Assembly: GCF_900128995.1 (NCBI RefSeq)
Contig: NZ_FQUE01000004.1
Coordinates: 186,001-250,000, forward strand
From: Loktanella atrilutea
GTDB lineage: Bacteria; Pseudomonadota; Alphaproteobacteria; Rhodobacterales; Rhodobacteraceae
Reading direction: 5' to 3'
Length of the DNA: 64,000 bases
Shown: one piece after another, positions 37,771 through 46,386 of the stretch
Layout of the letters: each line of letters starts with the position of its first letter
Numbering within the stretch: the stretch's first letter is position 1
Position numbers and translations under genes: made by a program
The notes under the pieces: generated by a model
The model's input: the letters and a program-made list of their open reading frames with translations, nothing else
Told to the model about the DNA's origin: nothing
Database searches by the model: none

Positions 37771-38949
37771 ATGTTCCTGAACATCGCCGTCGTCGCCGCC
37801 GTCGTGGCGGTGGCGTTTCTGCTGCTGTGGCCGCGCGTCGCCGCGGCACGGGTCTGGCGGGCCACGACGACGCCACTCGCGTCGATCATCGGCAGTGGGT
37901 TCCTTGTGCTGGGACCGTTGCTGGGCGCGTCCTACGGCATCTGGGCGATCGCGGTGATGGCGTTGCTGAACGCGGTGGCGTGGTGCTTCGGTGCCGCGAT
38001 CCGGCAAAGCATCGCCGACCCGCGCCCGTCGCCGCGACTGGATCAGGTCGCCTCTGTCGTGTTGGCCTTCGCCTATGTCGTCTCGGTTGCCTATTACCTG
38101 AACCTGTTCGGTGCTTTCGGTGTCAGCCTGACGCCCTTCGACACGCCGCTGGCGGCGCGGGGGGTGACGACGGCGGTCTATCTTCTGATCCTCGTGGTCG
38201 GCTGGACCAAGGGGTTTTCCGCGCTGGAGCGAATGGAACAGGTTTCTGTCGGGGTGAAGCTTGCGATCATCGCGGGCCTGCTGGTGGGGCTTGCACTGGC
38301 GTTTGCCGGATCGGTCCGCACCGGCGCGCTGATCGTCAACCCGCCGACGCTGACTGCATGGTCTGCGATCACGCTGGCCTTCGGCCTGATCGTGACCGTG
38401 CAGGGGTTCGAAACCTCTCGCTTTCTGGGCGACAGCTACAGCCCGGCGATGCGGATCCGGTCGATGAAGCTGGCGCAGGCCGTCGCGGCGGCGATCTACA
38501 TGGTCTATATCGTGCTGCTGGTGCCGCTGTTCCCGGCCTCGGACTACATCATTTCCGAAACCGCGATCATCGACCTGATGGCAGAGGTCGCGCCGGTTCT
38601 GCCGCTTCTGCTGGTGGCCGCAGCGCTGGCGGCGCAGTTCAGTGCGGCGGTGGCGGACACCAGCGGGTCGGGAGGGCTGCTGAAAGAGGTCTCTCGCGAC
38701 CGGATCACGCCACGGATGGGCTACGCCCTGCTGGTGGCGGCGGGCGTGGTGATGACATGGACGCTGGACGTGTTCCAGATCATCGCCTACGCCAGCCGCG
38801 CATTCGCGCTTTACTACACCATTCAGGCGCTGATCGCGGCCCGCACGTCCTGGGGACGGGGGCGCAGACCCCGCGCGCTGGGCTGGGCCGCGCTGGCCGG
38901 GCTGGGGGCGCTGATCGTGGCACTGGGCCGTGCGGCAGAGGGCGGCTGA
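37771..38949 (+). CDS. APC-superfamily-like permease
   Basis: 392-residue membrane protein with 10-11 predicted TM helices. The first helices hold TPLASIIGSGFLVLGPLLGASYG, resembling the unwound TM1 of amino-acid/polyamine permeases, and KGFSALERMEQVSVGVKLAIIAG matches the TM5 region. It is slightly shorter than usual APC proteins (about 430-480), with a reduced C-terminus. It starts 12 bp after phaR and might share that transcript, but its 3' neighbour, a polyamine-type oxidase on the other strand, is a more natural functional partner: an amine or amino-acid substrate is plausible. Confidence 0.72.
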   Translation: MFLNIAVVAAVVAVAFLLLWPRVAAARVWRATTTPLASIIGSGFLVLGPLLGASYGIWAIAVMALLNAVAWCFGAAIRQSIADPRPSPRLDQVASVVLAFAYVVSVAYYLNLFGAFGVSLTPFDTPLAARGVTTAVYLLILVVGWTKGFSALERMEQVSVGVKLAIIAGLLVGLALAFAGSVRTGALIVNPPTLTAWSAITLAFGLIVTVQGFETSRFLGDSYSPAMRIRSMKLAQAVAAAIYMVYIVLLVPLFPASDYIISETAIIDLMAEVAPVLPLLLVAAALAAQFSAAVADTSGSGGLLKEVSRDRITPRMGYALLVAAGVVMTWTLDVFQIIAYASRAFALYYTIQALIAARTSWGRGRRPRALGWAALAGLGALIVALGRAAEGG

Positions 38950-40254
38950 TCAGACCCCGAGGCGGTCACGCAGCGCGTACCACGTCATGGCAAGCGTCAG
39001 CAGCGGCGGCCTGAACCGGGCGCCGCCGGGAAAGTTCGGGACCGGCAGCTTCGCCATCACGTCGAAGCGGTCGGTCTGGCCTAGGATCGCTTCTGCCATG
39101 ACACGCCCGGCGAAGCCCGACAGGGCGACGCCGTGGCCGGAAAATCCGGCACCCGACAGCACGCCGGGCCCGACGCGCTGCAGGGCGGGGAGGCGGGTCA
39201 TGGTGATGCCGAGCGTGCCGCCCCAGACGTGCGTCAGTTCCACCTTCGCAAGCTTGGGAAACAGAGAGACCATGCGCGCCCGCAGTGCGCCGCCGATGTC
39301 GTCGGGATAGCCCAGCGAATAGCTCTCGCGCCCGCCGAACAGCAGGCGGCGGTCTTCGGACAGGCGGTAATAGTTCACGACGAACTTCGAATCCGCGACG
39401 GCGACGTCGCGGCTCAGGATCTCGTCCGCGAGGTCGCCGAGCGGTTCGGTGGCCCCGATGAAGGAGTTGATCGGCATGACCTTGGCCGCGACCTTCCGGT
39501 TGAGGTCCGGCAGATAGCCGTTGCCGGCGAGGATGACATGGTCCGCCACCACGTGCCCGCGCCCGGTCTGCACCTTGACCGGGGTGCCGGCGCTGACGTG
39601 GTGGACCTCTGACCCTTCGTGGATGACGACGCCCGCCGCCTCTGCCGCCGCGGCAAGGCCGACGGCATAGCGCAGGGGATGGATATGGGCGGCCCCCATG
39701 TCGAGCCAGCCGCCCGCGTAGACATCCGTGCGCACGACGTCACGCAGCCCCGCCTTGTCCAGCGGCGTGATCTTGTCGTAGCCGTAGGTGCGCGACAGGT
39801 AGTTCGCCTCGGCATGGAGAGCGCGGCATTCGCTGTCCTTGTAGGTGCCGAAGGCGACGCCGGGGGTCCAGCGTGCCGCGGGCGCATGGGCTGCCAGCAG
39901 GTCGTGCAGGTCGGCCTTTGCCTGCTCGGCCGCATCCCAGAGCGCGCGGGCAGGGCCATTGCCGAGCTTCTTCGCCAGATCGATCTGGTGCCAGTTGTAG
40001 CCCGATCCGACCTGACCGCCGTTGCGCCCCGACGCGCCGAAGCCCGCGCGATGGGCGTCGAGCACGATGACCTTTCGCCCGGCCCGTGCCAGCCGCAGGG
40101 CCGCGGTCAGCCCGGTATAGCCCGCGCCCACGATGCAGACGTCCGCAGTGTGCCGGCCGCGCAGGTCGCGACGCTGCGGCGGCAGGTCGGTGGTGGCCGC
40201 GTACCAGCTTGCGGGATACTGGCCCGGCGCGTCGTTGCGATAAAGTGGGTTCAT
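38950..40254 (-). CDS. FAD-dependent amine oxidoreductase, PuuB-like
   Basis: 434-residue DAO-family flavoprotein resembling gamma-glutamylputrescine oxidase (PuuB/OrdL). The FAD-binding motif VCIVGAGYTGLTAALRLARAG (GxGxxG) lies about residues 39-59, followed by DAHRAGFGASGRNGGQVGSG, typical of the family. The C-terminal GAGFSGHGVALSGFAGRVMAEAI closes the FAD site. Such enzymes oxidise gamma-glutamylated amines to the aldehyde, releasing NH3 and H2O2. It is followed upstream by a PuuA-like synthetase and a class I amidotransferase, which strongly supports this role. The real amine is unknown. Confidence 0.87.
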   Translation of the reverse strand: MNPLYRNDAPGQYPASWYAATTDLPPQRRDLRGRHTADVCIVGAGYTGLTAALRLARAGRKVIVLDAHRAGFGASGRNGGQVGSGYNWHQIDLAKKLGNGPARALWDAAEQAKADLHDLLAAHAPAARWTPGVAFGTYKDSECRALHAEANYLSRTYGYDKITPLDKAGLRDVVRTDVYAGGWLDMGAAHIHPLRYAVGLAAAAEAAGVVIHEGSEVHHVSAGTPVKVQTGRGHVVADHVILAGNGYLPDLNRKVAAKVMPINSFIGATEPLGDLADEILSRDVAVADSKFVVNYYRLSEDRRLLFGGRESYSLGYPDDIGGALRARMVSLFPKLAKVELTHVWGGTLGITMTRLPALQRVGPGVLSGAGFSGHGVALSGFAGRVMAEAILGQTDRFDVMAKLPVPNFPGGARFRPPLLTLAMTWYALRDRLGV

Positions 40255-40365
40255 TCGATCACCGTCACGGGCTGCAGGTCTGCCCGGATACGCCGAACCG
40301 CCTTGGCCAGCGCCCCCGGACAGAGGACGAACCCGAGAGGCGTCGGTGTGTTCCGTTCCGGTCGA

Positions 40366-41718
40366 TCAGACATTGAGCAGAAGGTGTTCGCGTTCCCATG
40401 GGCTGATGACCTGCAGGAATTCGTTGTATTCCGCGTGTTTCACGATGGAATAGACACGCGCGAATTCCTCGCCCAGCACGGCGTGGATGTCCTTTGCCCC
40501 GTCGAAGAGTTCCAGCGCGGCATAGAGCCCCTGCGGGATCTCGTCCTCGGAGGTATAGGCGTCGCCGCGGAACCGCTTGTCGGGCCAGATCTCGTTCTTC
40601 ATGCCGAGGTAGCCGCAGGCCAGCGACGCCGCGATGCAGAGGTAGGGATTGCAGTCCATGCCGGCGAGGCGGTTCTCGACCCGGCGCGCCTCTGGCGGGC
40701 TGATCGGGATGCGGATGCCGGTGGTGCGGTTGTCGCGGCCCCATTCGAGGTTGATGGGGGCGGCGTGGTCGCGGACGTAGCGGCGGAAGGAGTTCACGTA
40801 AGGCGCGATCACGGCGATCACGGATGGCATGTGTTCCTGCAGACCGCCGATGAAGTGGAAGAAGTCGTCGGTCTCGCCGCCCTGGGGGCCAGTGAAGATG
40901 TTGCGCCCCTTGGCGTCCAGCACCGAATGGTGGACGTGCATGGCGCTGCCCGGCTCGCCCTCGATCGGTTTCGCCATGAAGGTCGCGGTGCAGTCGTGCT
41001 TCAGCGCAGCCTCGCGCAGCAGGCGTTTGAAGAAGAAGACCTCGTCCGCGAGCTTCACCGGGTCGCCGTGGCGCAGGTTGATCTCCAGCTGGCCGGCGCC
41101 GCCTTCCTGGGTGATGCCGTCGATCTCGATCCCCTGGATTTCGGCGTATTCGTAGATGTCGTCGATGACCGGGCCGTAGTCGTCCACGGCGGACATGGAG
41201 TAAGCCTGACGCGCGGCGGCGGGGCGGCCGGTGCGGCCCATCATGGGTTCGATCGCCTTGGCGGGGTCGATGTTGCGGCCGACGAGGTAGAATTCCATCT
41301 CCGGCGCCACCACGGGCGTCCAGCCTTCGGCCTTGTAAAGCTCGCAGACCCGCCGCAGCACGTTGCGCGGGCTGCATCCGATCGGGCGGCCCTTCTGGTC
41401 GAAGGCGTCATGGATGACCTGAAGGGTGCCGTCCTTGGTCCAGGGTGCCGCGGTGGCGGTCGACAGGTCGGGCCGCAGGATCATGTCGGGTTCAAGGAAC
41501 CCTTCCGGCCCCGCCGCCTCGCCCCACTCGCCGGTGATGGTCTGGAAGAAGATCGAATTCGGCAGGTGGAAATGCGGCTGCTTGTCCCACTTGGCCGCCG
41601 GCACGGCCTTGCCGCGGGCGATGCCGGGCAGGTCGGCGATGACGCATTCGACCTCGTCCAGACGATTGTTTTCAAGATAGAGGCGCGCGGCCTCGGGGAT
41701 TTCGTCGACCCAGCTCAT
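40366..41718 (-). CDS. Glutamine synthetase-family ligase, PuuA-like
   Basis: 450-residue glutamine-synthetase-fold enzyme, likely gamma-glutamyl-amine (gamma-glutamylputrescine) synthetase. Landmarks: the metal/ATP site DYGPVIDDIYEYAEIQ, GGAGQLEINLRHGDP, TFMAKPIEGEPGSAMHVHHSV, GRDNRTTGIRIP and VENRLAGMDCNPYLCIAASLACGYLG. It lacks the adenylylation Tyr region of classical GlnA. The stop and neighbouring amidotransferase start are coupled: its ATG overlaps the TGA of the amidotransferase (ATGA). Next to a PuuB-like oxidase it should attach glutamate to the amine substrate. Confidence 0.88.
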   Translation of the reverse strand: MSWVDEIPEAARLYLENNRLDEVECVIADLPGIARGKAVPAAKWDKQPHFHLPNSIFFQTITGEWGEAAGPEGFLEPDMILRPDLSTATAAPWTKDGTLQVIHDAFDQKGRPIGCSPRNVLRRVCELYKAEGWTPVVAPEMEFYLVGRNIDPAKAIEPMMGRTGRPAAARQAYSMSAVDDYGPVIDDIYEYAEIQGIEIDGITQEGGAGQLEINLRHGDPVKLADEVFFFKRLLREAALKHDCTATFMAKPIEGEPGSAMHVHHSVLDAKGRNIFTGPQGGETDDFFHFIGGLQEHMPSVIAVIAPYVNSFRRYVRDHAAPINLEWGRDNRTTGIRIPISPPEARRVENRLAGMDCNPYLCIAASLACGYLGMKNEIWPDKRFRGDAYTSEDEIPQGLYAALELFDGAKDIHAVLGEEFARVYSIVKHAEYNEFLQVISPWEREHLLLNV

Positions 41719-42398
41719 GCGATGCTCCGTGTCTTGAAGAACCGGGCCATCTGGTCGGCGACGCGGGCGTTGTCGATCGGTTCATGCTCTGTCGCGCGGG
41801 CGGCGGCCAGCAGCGGGTCCGGCACGACGCCTTCGCCCCGTTCGTCGCCAAGGCGCCGGGTAAAGGCATTCTCGAATTCCGGATGGGCCTGCACGGTGAA
41901 CACGCGGTCGCCGTAGACGAGGGCGGCGTTGCGGCAGAAATCGTTGGTCGCGACGACCGTGGCGCCGTCAGGGGCCTGCGTGACCTGATCCTGATGCCAG
42001 GCGTTCAGGGCGATGGTCTGTCCCTGCCAGTCGTAGGTCTGGCGACCCACGGCCCAGCCGGCGGCGAACTTCTCGACCTTGCCGCCAAGGGCCTGTGCCA
42101 CGATCTGATGGCCGAAGCAGATGCCGACCATGGGGACGGCGGCGGCATAGGCATCGCGGATGAATGTCTCCAGCGGTGCGATGAAGGGGTGATCCTCGTA
42201 GGCACCGTGCTTGGACCCGGTCAGCAGCCAGCCGTCGGCGGCGTGGACGTCATCGGGGAATTCCATGTCGACCACGTTGTAGGTCACGAAGTCGAATCCG
42301 TGGTCGCCGAGGAGGGTCTTGAACAGATCCGCGTAATCGCCCGTATCAGGCCGCATCGCGTCTGGCGCGTGCCCGGTCTGCAAAATTCCGATTTTCAT
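41715..42398 (-). CDS. Type 1 (class I) glutamine amidotransferase-like protein
   Basis: 227-residue protein of the class I glutamine amidotransferase superfamily. The nucleophile is Cys in GICFGHQIVAQAL (about residue 95), with His and Glu in VQAHPEFEN. Free-standing members linked to PuuA/PuuB either hydrolyse gamma-glutamyl bonds (PuuD-like) or resemble GuaA-type domains. The spacing of the triad and the linker ADGWLLTGSKHGAYED fit the YqiX/GMP-synthase-like group. In context it may cleave a gamma-glutamyl intermediate, but classical PuuD has a somewhat different length, so I give the role as an inference. Coupled to the PuuA-like gene. Confidence 0.8.
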   Translation of the reverse strand: MKIGILQTGHAPDAMRPDTGDYADLFKTLLGDHGFDFVTYNVVDMEFPDDVHAADGWLLTGSKHGAYEDHPFIAPLETFIRDAYAAAVPMVGICFGHQIVAQALGGKVEKFAAGWAVGRQTYDWQGQTIALNAWHQDQVTQAPDGATVVATNDFCRNAALVYGDRVFTVQAHPEFENAFTRRLGDERGEGVVPDPLLAAARATEHEPIDNARVADQMARFFKTRSIA

Positions 42399-42469
42399 GG
42401 GTCACCTGCTGTTGATGGACGGCAACCTAGGACGGGCTTGCGGCAGGGGCAACCCGTCGCCGCGGCCCG

Positions 42470-43276
42470 CTAGCGGATGACCTGCGGTCTGATCCGCAGC
42501 TTCTTGCGGGCATCGGAGGGCAGGTGGCGGTTCAGGCGGGCGTTGATCGCCCCGAAGATCGTGATGACCGTCAGTGTCAGCAGGATGAAGTAGCCTGCGA
42601 GGATCGGGTAGGGGATGAAGGGGTTAAAGGTCTTGTCGGCGAAATAGCTGGCATAATAGAGCGCGTCGCCCCGTTGCTGCAGCGCCGGAAAGCCCGAGAA
42701 GAAGACCAGCGTCGTGGCGTGGAAGAGGAAGATCGCCTCGTTCGTATAGGCGGGCCAGGCGAGGCGCAGCATGGTCGGCCAGATCACCCGCCGGAACCGC
42801 GACCAGCCGGACAGGCCGTAGGCATCCGCCGCCTCCGTGTCGCCCTTGGGGATCGAGAGGAGCGCGCCGTAGAAGATCTCTGCCGAATAGGCGGCGGTGT
42901 TGAAGAACAGCACCACCAGCGCCCCCGCCCAGGCGGAGGTGAAGAGGCCGAAGGCCGGGACCGCGCCCTTGAGCGAGAGAAACAGGAAGTAGGCGAAGAA
43001 GAACTGGATGAAGAGCGGCGAGCCGCGGAAGATGAAGATGAACCAGTCGGCGGGCTTGCGCAGCAGGGTGTGACGCGAGGTCTTGCCCAAGGCCAGCGCC
43101 GTCGCCAGCAGGAAACCGGCGGCCAGGGCCAGCACACCGAAGTAGATGTTCCAGATCATGCCGGACCCGATCAGCGTGAACTGCTGGCAGAGGGTGAAAT
43201 CCGCACGCGGCAGCAGGCGTTCGCCGATGCCGAGGCTGCGCAGCCCGTAGTCCGCAATGGTCTGCACGCAGCTCAT
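42470..43276 (-). CDS. Polar amino-acid-type ABC transporter permease (HisM-like)
   Basis: 268-residue permease with about 5-6 TM helices. The polar amino acid family signature is present: RGSPLFIQFFFAYFLF near residue 89 and the EAA-type loop AADAYGLSGWSRFRRVIWPTMLRLAWP (about residues 147-172). It pairs with the second permease just upstream, whose stop overlaps this ATG region by 4 bp. Together with the SBP and ATPase genes it forms a complete importer. It has a longer N-terminus than HisM, which may be an extra periplasmic segment. Confidence 0.88.
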   Translation of the reverse strand: MSCVQTIADYGLRSLGIGERLLPRADFTLCQQFTLIGSGMIWNIYFGVLALAAGFLLATALALGKTSRHTLLRKPADWFIFIFRGSPLFIQFFFAYFLFLSLKGAVPAFGLFTSAWAGALVVLFFNTAAYSAEIFYGALLSIPKGDTEAADAYGLSGWSRFRRVIWPTMLRLAWPAYTNEAIFLFHATTLVFFSGFPALQQRGDALYYASYFADKTFNPFIPYPILAGYFILLTLTVITIFGAINARLNRHLPSDARKKLRIRPQVIR

Positions 43277-44079
43277 GCGGCGGCCTTGCGTTGCGCTTCA
43301 CCGCCCGCGGTGGCCTGCCCGCGGGTCAGCCGCGACATGATGCGCGACAGGACGACCTCTGACACCTTGGTGAGGGCGAGGTAGAAGATCAGAAGGGCGA
43401 GGAAATACCACATGCGCCAGTCGCCGTGGGGGTAGTCGGTGAAATTGGGCGTCTTGGTGCCGCCCAGTTCCCGCGCCCAGTAGACGATATCCTCGACCCC
43501 CAGCAGGAACAGCAGCGGCGTCGCCTTGATCAGCACCATCCACAGGTTCGACAGGCCGGGCAGGGCGTAGACCCACATCTGCGGCACGAGGATGCGGCGC
43601 GTGACCTGACGGCGGGACATGCCGTAGGCCTCTGCCGTTTCCAGCTGGCCGCGGGGGACGGCGCGCATCGCGCCGAACAGGACGTTGGCGGCAAAGGCGC
43701 CGAAGACGATGGAGAAGGTCAGCACCGCAAGACCGAAACCGTAGGTTTCGTGCACCCATTGGGCGGCATTGCCGAGCGGCATCTTGGCCTGCGGGCAGAC
43801 GACGAAGTCGTTGCCCTGCCGCACCGGCTGGTCCCAGCCGGGGCAGAGCACCTTTTGCCGCAGGTATTCGATACCCTGATCGAGAGCGATGACGAAGAAG
43901 AGGAAGAAGGCGATGTCCGGCACGCCGCGCACGACGGCCATGTAGGTCTTGCCGAACCAGCGCAGGGGGGCCACCCGGCTGCGGGCGGCATTGGCGGCGC
44001 CGAAGCCCAGCAGCAGCGCAAGCGGGGCCGTGATTGCCAGCAGCAGCAGCACGGTCCCCACGGACCAGTAGATCCCCAT
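43273..44079 (-). CDS. Polar amino-acid-type ABC transporter permease (HisQ-like)
   Basis: 268-residue permease, second half of the heterodimer. Motifs: MAVVRGVPDIAFFLFF (RGxPxxxQ-like region) and EAA loop ETAEAYGMSRRQVTRRILVPQMW (about residues 155-177). An insertion of about 45 residues (LRQKVLCPGWDQPVRQGNDFVVCPQAKMP) with two Cys lies between TM helices and faces the periplasm; it is longer than in HisQ. The same operon as the downstream permease (4-bp overlap). Separated from the SBP gene by a strong hairpin. Confidence 0.88.
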   Translation of the reverse strand: MGIYWSVGTVLLLLAITAPLALLLGFGAANAARSRVAPLRWFGKTYMAVVRGVPDIAFFLFFVIALDQGIEYLRQKVLCPGWDQPVRQGNDFVVCPQAKMPLGNAAQWVHETYGFGLAVLTFSIVFGAFAANVLFGAMRAVPRGQLETAEAYGMSRRQVTRRILVPQMWVYALPGLSNLWMVLIKATPLLFLLGVEDIVYWARELGGTKTPNFTDYPHGDWRMWYFLALLIFYLALTKVSEVVLSRIMSRLTRGQATAGGEAQRKAAA

Positions 44080-44209
44080 GTGCTTGCCCGTCGTCAGGTA
44101 GCAAAGGAGCCACGGCAGGCCAGACAGGCTGGCCGGGTCTGCGCAGGAGCTGAAAATCGGCGGGATCCCTGACTGCTGTCTTTTGAGTTTATCTTGTCAG
44201 ATGAAGGCG

Positions 44210-44242
44210 ATGCGCCGCGCGTCACCGGGACGCGCGGCGCAT
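44210..44242 (-). terminator. Strong hairpin just after the substrate-binding protein gene
   Basis: Perfect 14-bp arms ATGCGCCGCGCGTC (44210-44223) and GACGCGCGGCGCAT (44229-44242) with a 5-base loop, 5 bp past the SBP stop. No T-run follows on the minus strand. In ABC operons such hairpins usually stabilise the SBP mRNA and reduce expression of downstream permeases. Confidence 0.65.
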
Positions 44243-44247
44243 GTGTC

Positions 44248-44970
44248 CTAGAACGGAGCGGAGCCGGGCAGCATGTCGGTGATCAGCGTGTTCAGGCTGC
44301 CGTCGTCCTTCATCGACTGGATGGCAGTGTCGAACTTAGCCTTCAGCTCGGTATCGCTCTGACGCAGGCCAAGACCGATGCCGCCGCCGATCAGCACGTC
44401 GTCACCGGCGAAATCGAGGTCGGCTTCCGCCTCTGCGATGGGGGCGAGGTAGGCCTTGTCGGCCAGCACCGCGTCGGCCTCGCCGTTGCGGACGGCGGAC
44501 ACGGCTTCCTCTGGCGTGGCGAATTCCAGCAGGGTCGCGTCGGGCATGTCGGCGGCGACGTAGCCCGCCTGAATCGTGCCGGTCTGGGCGGCGATGATGC
44601 CCGACGACAGGTCGGCGTCACCGTTCATCGCGACGAAGGCGCTGGGATCGGGCTGGGTATAGGGGTCGGAGAAGGCGATGACCTCTTCCCGCTCCGGCGT
44701 GATCGACATGCCGGCAATGATGACGTCGTAGTTGCCGGACACGAGGTTCGGGATGATGCTGTCCCAGTCGTTGGTGACCCAGGTGCAGTTCAGCTCGGCG
44801 CGCTTGCACAGCTCGTCGCCCAGCACGCGCTCGAACCCGTCGACCTCTCCTGCGTCGTTGATGAAGTTGTACGGAGGGTAGGCGCCTTCGGTCCCGAGGC
44901 GGATCACGTCCTGTGCCATGGCGGATCCGGCAAGCAGCGACAGGGCTGCGGCGGTGAGTGTCAGTTTCAT
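44248..44970 (-). CDS. Periplasmic amino-acid-type substrate-binding protein
   Basis: 240-residue family 3 solute-binding protein. Signal peptide MKLTLTAAALSLLAGSAMAQ is cleaved after AQ. The pattern VIRLGTEGAYPPYNFINDAGEVDGFERVLGDELCKRA is diagnostic of polar amino acid binding proteins, as is IIAGMSITPEREEVIAFSDPY. ATG 44970 has GGGAG upstream; the longer frame lacks a ribosome site. The two Cys (LCKRAELNCTW) may form a disulfide, as in HisJ/ArtJ. The ligand is not readable, but a cationic amino acid or polyamine-like amine would suit the adjacent Puu-like genes. Confidence 0.9.
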   Translation of the reverse strand: MKLTLTAAALSLLAGSAMAQDVIRLGTEGAYPPYNFINDAGEVDGFERVLGDELCKRAELNCTWVTNDWDSIIPNLVSGNYDVIIAGMSITPEREEVIAFSDPYTQPDPSAFVAMNGDADLSSGIIAAQTGTIQAGYVAADMPDATLLEFATPEEAVSAVRNGEADAVLADKAYLAPIAEAEADLDFAGDDVLIGGGIGLGLRQSDTELKAKFDTAIQSMKDDGSLNTLITDMLPGSAPF

Positions 44971-45073
44971 GCGGTGTCGTCTCCCGTTGGATGGGCCGGC
45001 GTTGCGGCCCGTTGATCGGCGAAGGGTTAAGCGAAAAGTGGCTGATGGCAAGAGGGGGCGGTTTGACGTTGCG

Positions 45074-45853
45074 TCAGGCGGGGACGCTGGCCGACAGGAA
45101 GCCGCGCAGCCGGTCGGTCTGCGGATTGCTGAAGATGTCGGCAGGGGCGCCCTGTTCCTCGATCAGGCCCTGATGCAGGAACACGACGTGGTCGCTGACG
45201 TCATGGGCCATGCGCATGTCGTGGGTCACGATCAGCATGGTGCGGCCTTCCTCTGCCAGCGCCTTGATGACGCGCACCACCTCCTGCTCCAGCTCGGGGT
45301 CGAGGGCGGAGGTCGGTTCGTCGAACAGGAGCGCCTTGGGTTCCATGCAAAGCGCACGGGCGATCGCCGCCCTTTGTTGCTGACCGCCTGATAATTGGGC
45401 AGGATAGGCATCGGCCTTGTCACCGATTCCCACCTTGTCGAGATAGCGGCGGGCGGCGTCGGCGACCTCTGCCCGGTCGCGTTTCAGCACCGTCAGGGGC
45501 GCCTCCATCACGTTCTGCAGGATCGTCATGTGCGCCCAGAGGTTGAACTGCTGGAACACCATCGACAGGTTCGTGCGGATGCGGATCATCTGGGCATGGT
45601 CCGCGGGGCGGCGGTGCAGCCCCTCGCCCTTCCACTTCACCGGTTCGCCGTCGAAGACGATGTCGCCCTGCTGGCTGTCCTCCAGCAGGTTGGCGCAGCG
45701 GAGCAGGGTCGACTTGCCCGACCCTGACGATCCGATCAGCGAGACGACGTGGCCCGCGGGGGCGGTGATGTCGACGCCCTTGAGGACCTCGAGCGAGCCG
45801 TAGGCCTTGTGCAGGTTGCGGATCGCGATGACGGGAGGCTTTGCTGTGTTCAT
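45074..45853 (-). CDS. Polar amino-acid-type ABC transporter ATP-binding protein
   Basis: 259-residue ATPase of the HisP/GlnQ group. Walker A GSSGSGKST (about residues 41-49), Q-loop MVFQQFNLWAHMTI, signature LSGGQQQRAAIARAL, Walker B ALLFDEPTSALDPEL and H-loop MLIVTHDMRMAHDVS are all intact. First gene of the importer operon on the minus strand; the SBP follows 103 bp downstream. Confidence 0.93.
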   Translation of the reverse strand: MNTAKPPVIAIRNLHKAYGSLEVLKGVDITAPAGHVVSLIGSSGSGKSTLLRCANLLEDSQQGDIVFDGEPVKWKGEGLHRRPADHAQMIRIRTNLSMVFQQFNLWAHMTILQNVMEAPLTVLKRDRAEVADAARRYLDKVGIGDKADAYPAQLSGGQQQRAAIARALCMEPKALLFDEPTSALDPELEQEVVRVIKALAEEGRTMLIVTHDMRMAHDVSDHVVFLHQGLIEEQGAPADIFSNPQTDRLRGFLSASVPA

Positions 45854-45906
45854 GGGGCCGAATTAGGCCGCAGAACGCGGGGATTTGCAACGGGGTCCGT
45901 GCGCGG

Positions 45907-46341
45907 TCAGGCCTGACCCTCGATCCGGATGCGGATCGCGTTGCTGTCCTGATCGGTGACGCCCAGCATCGGGGCGACCATGCGCATGATGCTGTCCTCC
46001 TGCGCGTCGCGGCTGCCGTCGGCCAGCACGATCTGCCACATCGCCTCGATCACGGACAGGCGATGATCGTAATCCACCGCGTCCTTGATCGCGCGGGTAA
46101 AGCGGACGGTGTCGGGCGCCTGCGATTCGAGGTCCTCGCACTGCAGGCGCAGGTCGGAGGCGTCGGTCAGGCCGTAGCGGCGGCAGAGGATGGCCTCGAT
46201 CCGTTCCTTCTCGACCGGTTCGTAGCGGCCGTCGGCGCGGGCGAGGCGGACCAGCAGGGCACCCAGCGCAAGACGGGCGTCGCCGTCGGGCATCCGGTCG
46301 GGGGCGGGGGCGGCCATGCGCCGAAGGAGATCTGCAAACAT
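45907..46341 (-). CDS. TerB-family tellurite-resistance-like protein
   Basis: 144-residue helical protein with the TerB fold: LALGALLVRLARADGRYEPVEKERIEAIL and later VIEAMWQIVLADGSRDAQEDSIMRMVAPMLGV, each with the acidic ADGxxxxxE metal-site motif. No other ter genes (terC, terD, terZ) are near, so tellurite resistance itself is unlikely. Stand-alone TerB proteins are common and of unknown cellular role. Confidence 0.85.
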   Translation of the reverse strand: MFADLLRRMAAPAPDRMPDGDARLALGALLVRLARADGRYEPVEKERIEAILCRRYGLTDASDLRLQCEDLESQAPDTVRFTRAIKDAVDYDHRLSVIEAMWQIVLADGSRDAQEDSIMRMVAPMLGVTDQDSNAIRIRIEGQA

Positions 46342-46386
46342 GGGCTTGTTATAGGGCCGGGGCGGGGGCGCGGAAAGGGCGGCCGG

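Noticed and set aside
45907-46341. Tellurite resistance as the function of the TerB-like gene
   Set aside because: No terC, terD, terE or terZ genes are near; stand-alone TerB domains are widespread without that phenotype.
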